Below, one piece after another: positions 10,065-18,921 of a stretch of 64,000 nucleotides of DNA (the stretch's first letter is position 1; each line of letters starts with the position of its first letter). Source of the stretch: Hyphomicrobiales bacterium. Its GTDB lineage: Bacteria; Pseudomonadota; Alphaproteobacteria; Rhizobiales; Devosiaceae. The notes below the pieces were generated by a model. It worked only from the letters and a program-made list of their open reading frames with translations, was not told the DNA's origin and did not search any database. The stretch lies in NCBI GenBank assembly GCA_026981645.1, contig JALSII010000017.1, positions 24,632 to 88,631 on the forward strand. The letters run 5' to 3'. The position numbers were made by a program, and so were the translations under genes.

Positions 10065-10865
10065 GAATTTGGAGTTCACACCAACGCGCACAAGAGCTGC
10101 GGAATTTGTAAATCCGTATTTCTCTTCGTTGTTGGTATAGCTCGTATATTCGGGGAACTGCATCTGGAGATATTCGACTTTTGTCGACAGACTGTCAGAC
10201 AAGGCGAATTCCACCCCGCCGCCGAAAACCCAACCAGTATGAATGCCCTGATTATAGGTGTTCTGGGTGGCATCATTGTCGCCAAGGATAACCTCGTTGG
10301 TTTCCATCATTGCCAGTCCGGCAGTTCCATAGATCAACACATCGTCAAAGGTATAGCCGACACGCGGGCGCAAAGTGCCCCACAAGCCGCCATACTGGCT
10401 CTTCCAGATATGTCCGTCCCACATGTCCAGCTTGTCGGGGGCGGTGAAATTCATGACCCCTAAATCGCCTTCGATACCAATTACAAAATTATTGCCCAGC
10501 TGCTGGTTGTACCCGATGGTGAGAGAAGCCAGATAGCCGCTGGGATCATTGGTTTCCGTGGTCGGGTGGTCGTCTCCGGCCCGATCATAAAAAGTACTTG
10601 AATTACCCCAGCCGCCGCCAACACTGGCGCCGAAATAAAATCCCGTCCAGCGTTCGCTGTAACTGGAACTGGAAAGCAGACTTTGAGAGTCTTTGCCCGG
10701 AAAACTGCCGGCCTGTGCACTTGCGCCTGATATCGCCAGAATTGACGGCAGGACAAAAGCGGCAATCGGTATAATCCATTTATTTATCCTTTTTGGTGAT
10801 GCATTATTAGTTGTTGTGAACCCCCCAATGTTCATAACCAATATGTCTTTGTTGACGTTACTCAC
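10062..10865 (-). CDS. Outer-membrane beta-barrel (porin family, OmpA-like 8-strand) protein
   Basis: A 267-residue predicted outer-membrane protein related to the small barrel proteins of Rhizobiales (Omp25/RopB type). The signal peptide is long, with a basic patch PKRINK and a hydrophobic core ending in ASAQA near residue 51. The mature part begins WTGFYFGASVGGGWGNS, the standard first strand of this family, and ends in the aromatic C-terminal strand VRVGVNSKF. I chose the GTG at 10865 because it follows AGGAGAAGTAAA; ATGs at 10916 and 10835 lack such a site. The role is structural or stress-related; no enzymatic motif is visible. It is convergent with ettA. Confidence 0.85.
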   Translation of the reverse strand: MSNVNKDILVMNIGGFTTTNNASPKRINKWIIPIAAFVLPSILAISGASAQAGSFPGKDSQSLLSSSSYSERWTGFYFGASVGGGWGNSSTFYDRAGDDHPTTETNDPSGYLASLTIGYNQQLGNNFVIGIEGDLGVMNFTAPDKLDMWDGHIWKSQYGGLWGTLRPRVGYTFDDVLIYGTAGLAMMETNEVILGDNDATQNTYNQGIHTGWVFGGGVEFALSDSLSTKVEYLQMQFPEYTSYTNNEEKYGFTNSAALVRVGVNSKF

Positions 10866-11346
10866 TTTACTTCTCCTGGTGTTATATATTGGTTGAACGG
10901 ATTTATATTCCCGCACCGGATTCGAGTGCGGCAGGAGAGATGTTACAAACGATTTAGACTGGGAAATGGTGCCTTTGCGGCGCTTTTCTGCTTTCCTTGT
11001 GAAGGATGTTTGTCAACTTTGTGATTGCAATAATTTTTCAAAAAACGACAAAAACATCAAAAAATTAAAGTGGTTATCCGTATAACTACGAGAGTGGATA
11101 GTTGATCCAGATTTTCCAATAACGGTTTTAGACTTGCCGGTGATGTGCGTTGTTGCCATGCCATGCGAGGTCCCTCGCAGCCCTCATGGGTTCTGGTGCG
11201 TTCCGACCCGTGAGGGCGAATATCACAAGGCCCCCATTTTTCGACAGGCTCAAGGTGAGGGCCTTTGGCCAAGTCCCCCAGTCCGTGACAAGGCTGTGAA
11301 GCTGTGGAATAGTCCGGGTGCAAGGTTTCAAGGAGAGGGCAGGGAT
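10866..11346. other. 480-bp divergent intergenic region with a dispersed-repeat fragment
   Basis: This gap separates the divergent outer-membrane protein and M19 dipeptidase genes. 11000-11110 is markedly AT-rich and probably carries promoter elements, but I cannot fix a -35/-10 pair. Around 11226-11275 is TTCGACAGGCTCAAGGTGAG flanked by AAGGCCC and GGGCCTT; it looks like one of the common dispersed repeats of alphaproteobacteria. No gene is seen. Confidence 0.5.
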
Positions 11347-12501
11347 ATGGTTTCGCGCAGGTTGGTTCTTGGAGGTGGGGCGGGGTTGCTGGCGGTTGGG
11401 GGAGCGGCTCTGGCCTATCCGCTTTACCTGCAACTGTTTCCACCCATTGCGGAGACGGGTTTTTCACTGAGTGAAGAAGAACTGGCGCGGGCGATCAGCT
11501 TTCTGGCCCAAAACCCGGCCATTGACACCCACGCCCACCCGGGGCGCACTTTTGTGACCGGAGCGGAAAACCTGGCCTGGAAACTGAAAATCTTTCAATC
11601 CATTGGCACCTTTGAGGACCGGGTGGTAGAGGAAATGATAACGGGCGGCTTGAGTGCCGCCAGCTTTTCGGCCGTCTCGGACTTTCCGGTGCTTGACACA
11701 GCGGGCAACGGGCTGGCTTCAACGCGGGAATTCGCGCACGGGGAGGCTTGGGCCTATTATCAGGCGCAGATGGATAATCTCAAAGCACTGGTTGAGCGGG
11801 AATTGGTCTATCCGGTGCTTGAACCCGGCGATATTGCGCTGGCGCGGGCTTCAGGCAGGCCCGGGGCTATCTTTGCCGTTGAAGGCGCTGACTTTATCGA
11901 GAGTAATCTTGCCCGCGTACAGAACGCCTGGGATGACGGGGTGCGGATTGTCACATTTGTTCATTTCGTCAAAGGTGGGGTGCTGGGAGACGTGATGACG
12001 GCGGAACCCGTGCACGGAGGCATGAGTGCGGTGGGCCGCGGGGCTTTTGTCGAAATGCAGCGTGTGGGCATCATGGTTGATCTCTCCCACGCCGCAGAAA
12101 AAACCGCGTTTGATGCGCTGGCGCTTGCCAGCAAACCGGTGGTGGCCACCCACACACATATCATTACTCCTGAGCTGACCCATCCGCGCTTTATCTCCAA
12201 GGAGCTGGCGCAAGGGATCGTCGAAACCGGTGGTTTTATTGCGGCCTGGCCGGCGGGCATTGGCATGACGACACTAAATGGCTATCTGGATCGGATAGAG
12301 CAAATGGTAGACGTGTTGGGGCCCGACGGCGTGGCGTTGGGCACAGATATGGATTCCAACTACAAACCGGTGTGGAGCACCTATCTTCACCTGCCGCTGG
12401 TGGTTGGAGGACTGCTCAAGCGGGGCGTGGCGGAGGACACGGTGGCCAAAATCATCGGGGGTAATTTCATGCGGGTGTTTGAGGCCGTACAGGCGAGTTA
12501 G
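11347..12501 (+). CDS. Membrane dipeptidase (peptidase M19 family), Tat-like signal
   Basis: A 384-residue zinc-dependent dipeptidase homologue. The N-terminus MVSRRLVLGGGAGLLAVGG has twin arginines and a hydrophobic core, so export by Tat (or retention as a membrane anchor) is likely. The metal-binding start DTHAHPG, the VEGADF segment with a metal-bridging Glu, the later MVDLSHA and ATHTHI histidine motifs, and the GTDMDS aspartate occur in the M19 order. The ATG at 11347 lies after GGAGAGGGCAGGG. Substrates of family members include D,L- and L,D-dipeptides; the specific one here is unknown. The gene stands alone. Confidence 0.85.
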   Translation: MVSRRLVLGGGAGLLAVGGAALAYPLYLQLFPPIAETGFSLSEEELARAISFLAQNPAIDTHAHPGRTFVTGAENLAWKLKIFQSIGTFEDRVVEEMITGGLSAASFSAVSDFPVLDTAGNGLASTREFAHGEAWAYYQAQMDNLKALVERELVYPVLEPGDIALARASGRPGAIFAVEGADFIESNLARVQNAWDDGVRIVTFVHFVKGGVLGDVMTAEPVHGGMSAVGRGAFVEMQRVGIMVDLSHAAEKTAFDALALASKPVVATHTHIITPELTHPRFISKELAQGIVETGGFIAAWPAGIGMTTLNGYLDRIEQMVDVLGPDGVALGTDMDSNYKPVWSTYLHLPLVVGGLLKRGVAEDTVAKIIGGNFMRVFEAVQAS

Positions 12502-12597
12502 GACTTACCATGTTTTTGCGGAATCACATGGGGTTTGTTTTCGCTCGCGCCAGTCAAGTTGCACACACGGCTTCGCAGGAGCGGCGCATGGGCGCCG

Positions 12598-12620
12598 GAC
12601 CGCCCTTGGCGGTCGACCGC
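12598..12620. repeat. GC-rich hairpin downstream of two convergent genes
   Basis: GACCGCC-CTT-GGCGGTC is a perfect 7-bp stem, directly overlapped by the palindrome GCGGTCGACCGC. It lies between the convergent M19 dipeptidase and host-attachment genes. It may help end transcription on either side, but no T-tract follows. Confidence 0.35.
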
Positions 12621-12642
12621 TTCAGTTGAAACATGACGCGGT

Positions 12643-13092
12643 TTACACCGCCAGCACGCTCTGCAAATGGTCGGGCAAATCATTGGTCGGTGTATTGATA
12701 AGGTTCTTGGGCAGTTCGGCGATGACGGCCTCGCCAACCTGGGCGCTCAGGTGTTTGCGAATGTTGCCCAGACTGTTTGGCGCGGCAACGATAATCAGGC
12801 GCTGATAGGCCTTTGCATAGATTTTTTCGCTCAACAGGTCAGCGAGATCCCTGGCAAAATCGGCCTCTATTTTTTCCACGGGGTCTGTTGGTGGTTCCAT
12901 GGCGCTTCGCCCCTGCCCGGAAGGAGAGAAACTCCGGCCCGGCCTGTCGGCCATGATATCTCCGGCCTTGAGGGTGTCAGTGGAGCGATCGAGTTCGGGG
13001 AGGGGTTTGAGACCCTTTCCGGGACCTTCGTTAAGGAAAAAACGTGCGTTGTTTCCATCAGCCAGCACGATCCAGGTGATGACGGGTTTCAT
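12643..13092 (-). CDS. Host attachment family protein (baeRF12-like)
   Basis: A 149-residue cytoplasmic protein of the family annotated as required for attachment to host cells, now grouped with bacterial release-factor-like (baeRF) domains. Visible family features are the N-terminal strand TWIVLADGNNARFF, the central disordered RPGRSFSPSGQGR loop, and the C-terminal LIIVAAPNSLGNIRKHL segment. The ATG at 13092 follows AGGAGAACAAAA; a start 10 codons upstream has no such site. The true biochemical role is unknown; attachment was inferred from one plant-associated system. The gene is alone. Confidence 0.82.
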   Translation of the reverse strand: MKPVITWIVLADGNNARFFLNEGPGKGLKPLPELDRSTDTLKAGDIMADRPGRSFSPSGQGRSAMEPPTDPVEKIEADFARDLADLLSEKIYAKAYQRLIIVAAPNSLGNIRKHLSAQVGEAVIAELPKNLINTPTNDLPDHLQSVLAV

Positions 13093-13334
13093 TTTTGTTC
13101 TCCTTTGGACACCACATTTCACTCTATATCGGGTTTGCCAGGGCCAGGTTCAACACTGCTTTGAGCAATATTGCGGCAAAACCGGGATATTCATGCGGGC
13201 ATGTCCAAGCCGACCGGCAACCATCGTGCAAACCACTTGCCCATATCAGCAATATTGATTGGATATTTTCCCGGTCCGGCTGTTAGCATCCCTGTTCAGC
13301 GTGTAAGTTCAATAAAAACAAAAGTTTCCGGGCG

Positions 13335-14273
13335 ATGGCCAGAAGTGACATTTCGTCCGGAGGGGCGGCCCGGGCGGGTGCCGAGGCGAAAACAAAAGAT
13401 ATACGCGCCGGTGGGCTTGCCGCCATCGGGGCCTACGGCGTTTGGGGGTTGTTCCCCCTCATGTTCCGCCTGCTCGATGAGGTCAGCCCGCAATTGATTG
13501 TCGTGCACCGGGTCATCTGGTCACTGGTTTTTGTCGGGGTCATCCTGAAATTTCAGGGGCGCATGGGCGAGGTTTATGCAGCGCTCAGGGACCGGCGGGC
13601 GCTTTTGATCATCGGGTTGTCGGCGGTGTTGCTGGCGGGGAACTGGCTGGTGTTTATCTGGGCGGTGGGGGCTGAGCGCGTACTTGAGGTCAGTCTTGGA
13701 TATTTCATCAACCCGCTGGTCAATGTGTTACTTGGCATGGTGTTTCTGGGGGAACGTCAGAACCGCTGGCAGTGGCTGGCGATTGCCCTTACCATTGTAG
13801 CCATGATTGTGCAGACAGTGGGCCTGGGCGGAGTGCCCTGGGTATCGCTGGTGCTGGCGTTTTCTTTTGGTGCTTATGGCTATTTGCGCAAAACCGTGGC
13901 GGTTGGTTCGGCACCGGGCCTGTTTATTGAAACGCTGCTGATGCTGCCGATTGCTTTAATTTATCTGGCCTATCTGATTGCAACCATCGGGGCGGGTCCC
14001 CACGCCGACCCTCGGCTGATGACCTATCTTGTGCTCACTGGCCCGGCGACCGCGGGGGCGCTGCTCATGTTTGCCTTTGCGGCGCGACGTATGCGTCTGA
14101 CGACGTTGGGCATGTTTCAGTATCTCGGGCCCAGCATGCATTTTGTCATTGCCATCTGGCTTTTCAGGGAGCCGATAAACAGTGTGCAATTGCTCAGTTT
14201 TGCCCTGATCTGGCTATCACTTGGCATTTATTCGTTTGACTCGTTGCGGGTCCGGGAGAAAAAACCCGGCTGA
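13335..14273 (+). CDS. rarD: EamA-family transporter RarD
   Basis: A 312-residue inner-membrane protein with about ten hydrophobic segments in two EamA-type halves. The first helix AAIGAYGVWGLFPLMFRLLD and the following HRVIWSL, ANWLVFIWAV and SLGYFINPL motifs are characteristic of RarD, a drug/metabolite exporter group often called chloramphenicol-sensitive protein. The physiological substrate is unknown. The first ~25 residues are polar and poorly conserved, so the exact start is uncertain. A small CCCGAT/ATCGGG hairpin follows at 14312-14329. The MOSC gene lies 126 bp downstream. Confidence 0.9.
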   Translation: MARSDISSGGAARAGAEAKTKDIRAGGLAAIGAYGVWGLFPLMFRLLDEVSPQLIVVHRVIWSLVFVGVILKFQGRMGEVYAALRDRRALLIIGLSAVLLAGNWLVFIWAVGAERVLEVSLGYFINPLVNVLLGMVFLGERQNRWQWLAIALTIVAMIVQTVGLGGVPWVSLVLAFSFGAYGYLRKTVAVGSAPGLFIETLLMLPIALIYLAYLIATIGAGPHADPRLMTYLVLTGPATAGALLMFAFAARRMRLTTLGMFQYLGPSMHFVIAIWLFREPINSVQLLSFALIWLSLGIYSFDSLRVREKKPG

Positions 14274-14399
14274 AATGGAATTGGAGCGCGGTATGATTGC
14301 TGCCAGCCCCGCCCGATGGGAAAATCGGGTTGTGTGTAAAAACCGGGTTTTGTTTGCTGCCTTGTGAAGTTTACATTGTGCGAAGGTCAGGGGAGTTGA

Positions 14400-14987
14400 G
14401 TGTTCATGGTTGAGTTTGTACCAGCAAAAAAAAGGCAGGGAAAAGTTACGGGCCTGTTTGTGGCAGCGGGGGCAGGTTTTGTCACCGAAGCGGTGGATGT
14501 GCTGACGCTGACTTATGAGGGCATACCGGGGGACAGGCACCAGGGGCTGACGCGGCCGAGCAATTCGCGTGAGCCCTGGTACAAAAAGGGCACCGAGATG
14601 CGCAACGAGCAACAGGTGTCCATTCTGGCCGATGACGAGTTGGCGGCGGTTGCTTCTGATCTTGGCATTGATGAACTGAAACCGGAGTGGATCGGGGGCA
14701 ATATGGTTTTGGACGGTATTGCTCATTTGTCTCTGCTGCCGCCGCGCACATTGCTGATGTTTGAGGGCGGGGTGACCATTCGGGTTGACGGGGGCAGAGG
14801 TCCATGCCGCTATGCGGGGCGTTCCATCGCCGACCAGTTTGAGGGGCGTGATGACCTGGAATTTGCCTTTCCCAAGCTTGCAAAACACCGGCGTGGTCTG
14901 GTGGGTTGGGTTGAGGTGCCCGGCGTCATAAAACCCGGAGAGGGCGTAACCGCCCGCATCTGGGAGCAGTGCATTTATCCGGGGTGA
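14400..14987 (+). CDS. MOSC domain protein
   Basis: A 195-residue stand-alone MOSC domain. MOSC proteins carry sulfur bound to a conserved cysteine and serve molybdenum-cofactor or sulfur-transfer chemistry. Seen here are GIPGDRHQG early in the domain, the NEQQVSIL segment, IGGNMVLDG, and RVDGGRGPCRYAG with the likely sulfur-carrying Cys near residue 138. GGGGAG lies 4 bp before the GTG at 14400 and also serves an ATG at 14406; either could be the true start. The partner protein is unknown. Confidence 0.8.
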   Translation: MFMVEFVPAKKRQGKVTGLFVAAGAGFVTEAVDVLTLTYEGIPGDRHQGLTRPSNSREPWYKKGTEMRNEQQVSILADDELAAVASDLGIDELKPEWIGGNMVLDGIAHLSLLPPRTLLMFEGGVTIRVDGGRGPCRYAGRSIADQFEGRDDLEFAFPKLAKHRRGLVGWVEVPGVIKPGEGVTARIWEQCIYPG

Positions 14988-14996
14988 ACTTTCTGC

Positions 14997-15911
14997 TTAG
15001 GGCAGTAGTGATGAAGTGAGTGGTTCACCAGCCTCAACGATTACCGCGGCGATCTTTGAGAACAACGGGGTGAACGGTGTTGAACTGTGCCAAACGAGGG
15101 AGAGTTGGCGCCCGGCGCCGGGGCGCTCGAGGGGGAGTATCTGAATACGGGGGGTTGCTGCCTCTTTGCTTAAAGAGATTGCGGGCAGCAGGGTAACTCC
15201 CTGTCCGTTGGCCACAAACTCGACGATGGTGGAGAGCGAGGTGGCGGCAAAAGCGCGGGTGGCTCCGGGACCGCGCAGGGCACAGGCTTCAATCGCCTGG
15301 TCGCGCAGGCAGTGACCTTCGTCCAAAAGCAGTATTTGGTCGGGGGGGATATCGTTAAGCGACACCGGGCCGGTGCCCTGCGCGTGATCTTTTGCGGTTG
15401 CAAGCACGAATGGGTCGGCAAAAAGCGGTTTCTGGGCCAGGCGCGAACCTTTGGGCAGGTCGGTGGCAATCAGGGCGATGTCGAGATCACCCAGTTCAAG
15501 TTCTGCCAGAAGTTTTTCTGTCCGGTTTTCAGAAATGACGAAACGGGTATCGGGGAGCGCGTTGGTCAGGGCCGGGTAAATTTCGGGCAGAAGATAGGGG
15601 GCAATCGTTGGGATGATGCCAAAGCGCAGGGCATGGACGGGATGGCCCTTGTGACCGGTGGCAAAAGCCAGCAACGCATCGGCTTCCCGAACAATTGGAG
15701 TGGCGCGCTCAACGAAGGCTTGCCCGAAGGGGGTCAGACGGATGGTTTTGCCCGTGCGGTCGAAAATCGGGGTGCCGCTCAGTTCTTCGACCAGCTTTAT
15801 CTGCTGGGAGAGGGCGGGCTGGGTGACATTGCAACGGGCGGCGGCCCGGCCGAAATGGTTTTCCTCGGCGACTGCGAGGGTGTAGCGCATCTGTTTTAGA
15901 CTGATGTTCAT
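14997..15911 (-). CDS. oxyR: Hydrogen peroxide-sensing LysR regulator OxyR
   Basis: A 304-residue LysR-type activator. Residues 1-60 are the winged helix (KQMRYTLAVAEENHFGRAAA) and the rest is the effector domain. The redox centre DEGHCLRDQAIEAC gives Cys201 and Cys210, matching the Cys199/Cys208 pair of Escherichia coli OxyR in spacing and context. This separates it from generic LysR proteins. It is divergent from katA with a 95-bp intergenic region, so it very likely controls the catalase gene and itself. It ends 10 bp from the convergent MOSC gene. Confidence 0.95.
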   Translation of the reverse strand: MNISLKQMRYTLAVAEENHFGRAAARCNVTQPALSQQIKLVEELSGTPIFDRTGKTIRLTPFGQAFVERATPIVREADALLAFATGHKGHPVHALRFGIIPTIAPYLLPEIYPALTNALPDTRFVISENRTEKLLAELELGDLDIALIATDLPKGSRLAQKPLFADPFVLATAKDHAQGTGPVSLNDIPPDQILLLDEGHCLRDQAIEACALRGPGATRAFAATSLSTIVEFVANGQGVTLLPAISLSKEAATPRIQILPLERPGAGRQLSLVWHSSTPFTPLFSKIAAVIVEAGEPLTSSLLP

Positions 15912-15951
15912 AAATAATTCTTATCACGTCCTGTGGAAAATTCAATTGGCC

Positions 15952-15973
15952 TTATCGTTCTGATGGGGATAGG
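15952..15973. promoter_or_regulatory. Candidate OxyR box between oxyR and katA
   Basis: TTATC and GATAG flank 11 bases (CTTATC-N11-GATAGG), a LysR-type T-N11-A dyad. It lies 34-55 bp before the katA start codon. A second AT-rich dyad around 15908-15925 overlaps the oxyR start. OxyR contacts several such half-sites in tandem; the register here is inferred. Confidence 0.4.
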
Positions 15974-16006
15974 CTGGGGGCAGACAAGTAAAAAAGTGAG
16001 GCCGAT

Positions 16007-17455
16007 ATGAGCAAGAAAACACAATTGACAACCAGCGCGGGAGCACCGGTTGGAGACAATCAGAACTCCCAGACCGCGGGGCCGCGCGGCCCGGTTCTGA
16101 TGCAGGACTATCACCTGATCGAGAAGCTGGCCCACCAGAACCGCGAGCGCATACCCGAGCGCACGGTGCATGCCAAGGGATGGGGTGCCCATGGCACATT
16201 GACCATTACCGGGGATATTTCCAAATATACGCGGGCAAAGGTTTTGCAGCCTGGAACTGTTACCCCGATGATTGCCCGGTTTTCAACCGTTGCCGGTGAA
16301 GCGGGCGCGGCGGACGCCGAACGCGATGTGCGTGGTTTTGCTCTGAAATTCTATACCGAAGAGGGCAACTGGGACCTGGTGGGCAACAACACGCCAGTGT
16401 TTTTTGTGCGCGACCCGATGAAATTCCCCGATTTCATCCATACCCAGAAACGCCATCCGCGTACCAATATGCGCTCGCCCACCGCCATGTGGGACTTCTG
16501 GTCGCTTTCCCCGGAAAGCCTGCATCAGGTGACGATCCTGATGTCGGATCGGGGTCTTCCCGTGGCGCCAATGAATATGAATGGTTATGGCAGCCACACC
16601 TACTCCCTGTGGAACGAAAAAGGTGAACGCTATTGGGTGAAGTTTCACTTCAAAACCATGCAGGGGCACAAGCACTACACCAATGAAGAAGCGGCCGATG
16701 TGATCGGACAAAGCCGGGAAACGTATCAGGAAGCCCTGTTCGGCGCTATTGAGAGCGGTAGTTTTCCGCGCTGGAAAATGCAGGTGCAGATTATGAGCGA
16801 AGCGGAAGCGGAAAAAACTTCCTATAATCCGTTTGATTTGACCAAGGTCTGGCCCCATGGGGAGTTTCCGCCCATCGATATTGGTGTGATGGAACTCAAC
16901 CGCAACGCTGACAATTATTTTGCCGAAATCGAGCAGTTGGCGTTGTCGCCTTCAAATATTGTACCCGGCATTGCCCATTCGCCGGACAAGATGTTGCAGG
17001 CGCGGGTGTTTTCCTATGCGGATGCCCATCGCTATCGGCTGGGCACCCATTATGAGGCTTTGCCGGTCAATGCCCCCAAATGTCCGGTGCACCACTATCA
17101 CAAGGATGGCCCGATGAACTTCATGGGGCAGCAGAGCGGTAATGTTGACGCCTATTATGAGCCCAATTCGGTTGATGGTCCGGCTGAGGACCCTCAATAT
17201 AATGAACCGCCTTTGGCGCTGTCAGGTGATGCGGGGCGTTTTAATCACCGGGATGGGAATGACGACTACGGACAGGTAAGGGCGCTATTCAATCTGTTTG
17301 ATGATGGGCAAAAAGCACGGCTTTATTCCAATATTGCTGCGGCGATGGGCGGAGTGCCTGAAAACATTATCGAGCGCCAACTGGGTCATTTCGAAAAAGT
17401 GCACCCCGATTATGCCGCTGGTGTCCGGGCCGCGCTGGACAGCAATGCGGGCTAG
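16007..17455 (+). CDS. katA: Monofunctional heme catalase
   Basis: Dismutes hydrogen peroxide to water and oxygen. The 482-residue length is that of small-subunit, clade 3 catalases. The distal histidine is His55 in [10 protein letters not shown], the heme-pocket segment FSTVAGE and [11 protein letters not shown] are intact, and the proximal heme tyrosine is in [14 protein letters not shown] (Tyr337). The usual GSGAFG after the histidine reads GWGAHG here, a minor variant. The ATG follows GTGAGGCCGAT. Divergence from oxyR explains its likely peroxide induction, and a strong terminator follows at 17484-17520. Confidence 0.96.
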   Translation: MSKKTQLTTSAGAPVGDNQNSQTAGPRGPVLMQDYHLIEKLAHQNRERIPERTVHAKGWGAHGTLTITGDISKYTRAKVLQPGTVTPMIARFSTVAGEAGAADAERDVRGFALKFYTEEGNWDLVGNNTPVFFVRDPMKFPDFIHTQKRHPRTNMRSPTAMWDFWSLSPESLHQVTILMSDRGLPVAPMNMNGYGSHTYSLWNEKGERYWVKFHFKTMQGHKHYTNEEAADVIGQSRETYQEALFGAIESGSFPRWKMQVQIMSEAEAEKTSYNPFDLTKVWPHGEFPPIDIGVMELNRNADNYFAEIEQLALSPSNIVPGIAHSPDKMLQARVFSYADAHRYRLGTHYEALPVNAPKCPVHHYHKDGPMNFMGQQSGNVDAYYEPNSVDGPAEDPQYNEPPLALSGDAGRFNHRDGNDDYGQVRALFNLFDDGQKARLYSNIAAAMGGVPENIIERQLGHFEKVHPDYAAGVRAALDSNAG

Positions 17456-17483
17456 GTTTGGCCTCTCACACAAATAAAATCGC

Positions 17484-17520
17484 CCCCGGCTTTCTGATTG
17501 GAGAGCCGGGGTTTGTTTTT
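17484..17520 (+). terminator. Rho-independent terminator of katA
   Basis: CCCCGGCT pairs with AGCCGGGG across a 12-nt loop, followed by TTTGTTTTT. It begins about 30 bp after the katA stop codon. Confidence 0.85.
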
Positions 17521-17551
17521 GAATGGATGAATTTAATGGGCCCTGACCCTA
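17521..17551 (-). repeat. Copy C of GGGTCAGG dispersed repeat, long form, inverted
   Basis: Read on the minus strand it is AGGGTCAGGGCCCATTAAAT then TCATCCATTC. Counting from GGGTCAGG it is the inverted counterpart of 9831-9859 with three mismatches in 29 bases. It directly follows the katA terminator. Confidence 0.65.
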
Positions 17552-17683
17552 CGGATTTTGCATACAAATTGAATAAAACTGTTGCCCAAATTGAATCAAA
17601 TCATCCCCTCGCATTTTAGGGCGTGTGCATTTGGGTCTGCGAGTTTGGCGGTCAGACTTAATCCGAATTGGTCGGAGGGAAAG

Positions 17684-18817
17684 ATGATAGACGCTGCAAA
17701 TGACCCCAAGGCGTTCGATAATTTTCGCGCGCTTGATAGTGATGCCGATACGGGTGAACGTGACCAGTTGTTTCGCAATATGGCCCGCCTTTTCACCTTC
17801 GTCTGGGACCGTTGTGACGATAAGCAGGTGGAACAATATGATGTTGTTCTGTGCCAATTGGCTGAACTGGTTGAGGTTGAAGGGCGCAGCGAAGTTGCCC
17901 AGATGCTGGCTCCGCTTGAGCGCGCGCCGGGCACAGTTGTGGTCAAACTGGCCAATGATTCGTTTGAAGTGGCTCAGCCTTTGCTTGAATTCTCGAGTGT
18001 TCTGTCGGACGACGATCTGATTGACATTGTAAGCGAGGCTTCCGAGGAGCACCGGGTGGCTATTGCCGGTCGGGCTCGGGTGGCTGAGCGTGTCGGCGAC
18101 GCCATTGTTACCCATGGCGGGGACAAATCCGTAACGCGACTGGTGGCCAATGAAAATGCTGAGTTGGGGGATGCAACTCTTTCAACTCTGGTGGAAAAAG
18201 CTGCCAAGGATACAGAGGTTGCTGAAAATCTGCGTGGACGCAAGGACATCAACTGGAAAGACCTGCACGGCAAAATCAGTGTGGCAGGAGCCAAGGTTCT
18301 GGAACAATTGTTCCAGACCGACAAAGATCTTGATCCGGCCACGATGGAAAAGGTCAATGCTGTGGTGTTCAACCGGATGCGAAACAAGGCCGGGTTCAAT
18401 TCAAACGAATGGCGGGTGGCCTGGAACCAGGTCAAGGCGCTTGCCGACCGGCGCCAGCTCAATCAGCAGTCCCTGGCGCGTTTTTCGCGTTTTGGCTATG
18501 GGCATCACTTTGGGGCAGCCATGTGTGTCATGCTGGGGCTTAATCAGGAAATATTCGTCAAGTGGCTGGCCTCCCAGGACTATCTGGCCCTTTCCGTGGC
18601 GGCCAAAACTCTTCGGCTTTCCCCCGATGTTCTGGAGCGCGGCGTTGGCATTCTGCCCTGGCGCGACCTGCCGGACGCTGAAGAAGTGAAGGGCATTATT
18701 TCCCGCTATGATATCTTGGATGTCGCGGAAGCAGAGGAAATATTTGCTCTGTGGCGCGAGCACGCCTTTCGTCGGAAAAGCGCGGTGAAAAGGGAAAAAG
18801 TTGCGGTTAACGAGTAG
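17684..18817 (+). CDS. DUF2336 family protein
   Basis: A 377-residue soluble, largely alpha-helical protein of the DUF2336 family, which is found mainly in alphaproteobacteria. The middle (residues ~95-215) reads as short repeated helical pairs, for example DDLIDIVSEASEEHRVAIAG and a later GDKSVTRLVANENAELG, consistent with HEAT-like repeats. No signal peptide or enzyme motif is present. The ATG at 17684 follows GGAGGGAAAG, so the 34 in-frame codons upstream are not used. The function of the family is not established. It precedes the methionine regulator on the same strand by about 100 bp. Confidence 0.75.
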   Translation: MIDAANDPKAFDNFRALDSDADTGERDQLFRNMARLFTFVWDRCDDKQVEQYDVVLCQLAELVEVEGRSEVAQMLAPLERAPGTVVVKLANDSFEVAQPLLEFSSVLSDDDLIDIVSEASEEHRVAIAGRARVAERVGDAIVTHGGDKSVTRLVANENAELGDATLSTLVEKAAKDTEVAENLRGRKDINWKDLHGKISVAGAKVLEQLFQTDKDLDPATMEKVNAVVFNRMRNKAGFNSNEWRVAWNQVKALADRRQLNQQSLARFSRFGYGHHFGAAMCVMLGLNQEIFVKWLASQDYLALSVAAKTLRLSPDVLERGVGILPWRDLPDAEEVKGIISRYDILDVAEAEEIFALWREHAFRRKSAVKREKVAVNE

Positions 18818-18879
18818 GAAGTCACGAAAGCCGGTCTGACTTTAGCAGGAGCGGTTCAGTTTCCACTGGACCCGGCGGC

Positions 18880-18915
18880 CTCCGGTCATATAAAGATATC
18901 TTTATATGACCGGAG
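18880..18915. promoter_or_regulatory. 36-bp perfect palindrome, candidate operator of the ArsR-methyltransferase/metF unit
   Basis: The two 18-base arms meet at 18897/18898 without a loop or mismatch. The inner part CATATAAAGA-TATCTTTATATG is AT-rich and the outer arms are CTCCGGT/ACCGGAG. ArsR-family methionine regulators (SahR and SamR types) bind such palindromes upstream of methionine-cycle genes. The right arm ends in GGAG at 18912-18915, which is also the Shine-Dalgarno sequence of the GTG at 18922. If transcribed, the palindrome would also fold and hide that site. Confidence 0.75.
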
Positions 18916-18921
18916 AAGCTG

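Noticed and set aside
12404..12805. 133-codon plus-strand frame overlapping the M19 dipeptidase end and the host-attachment gene
   Set aside because: It has no family match and overlaps two well-supported genes on both strands.
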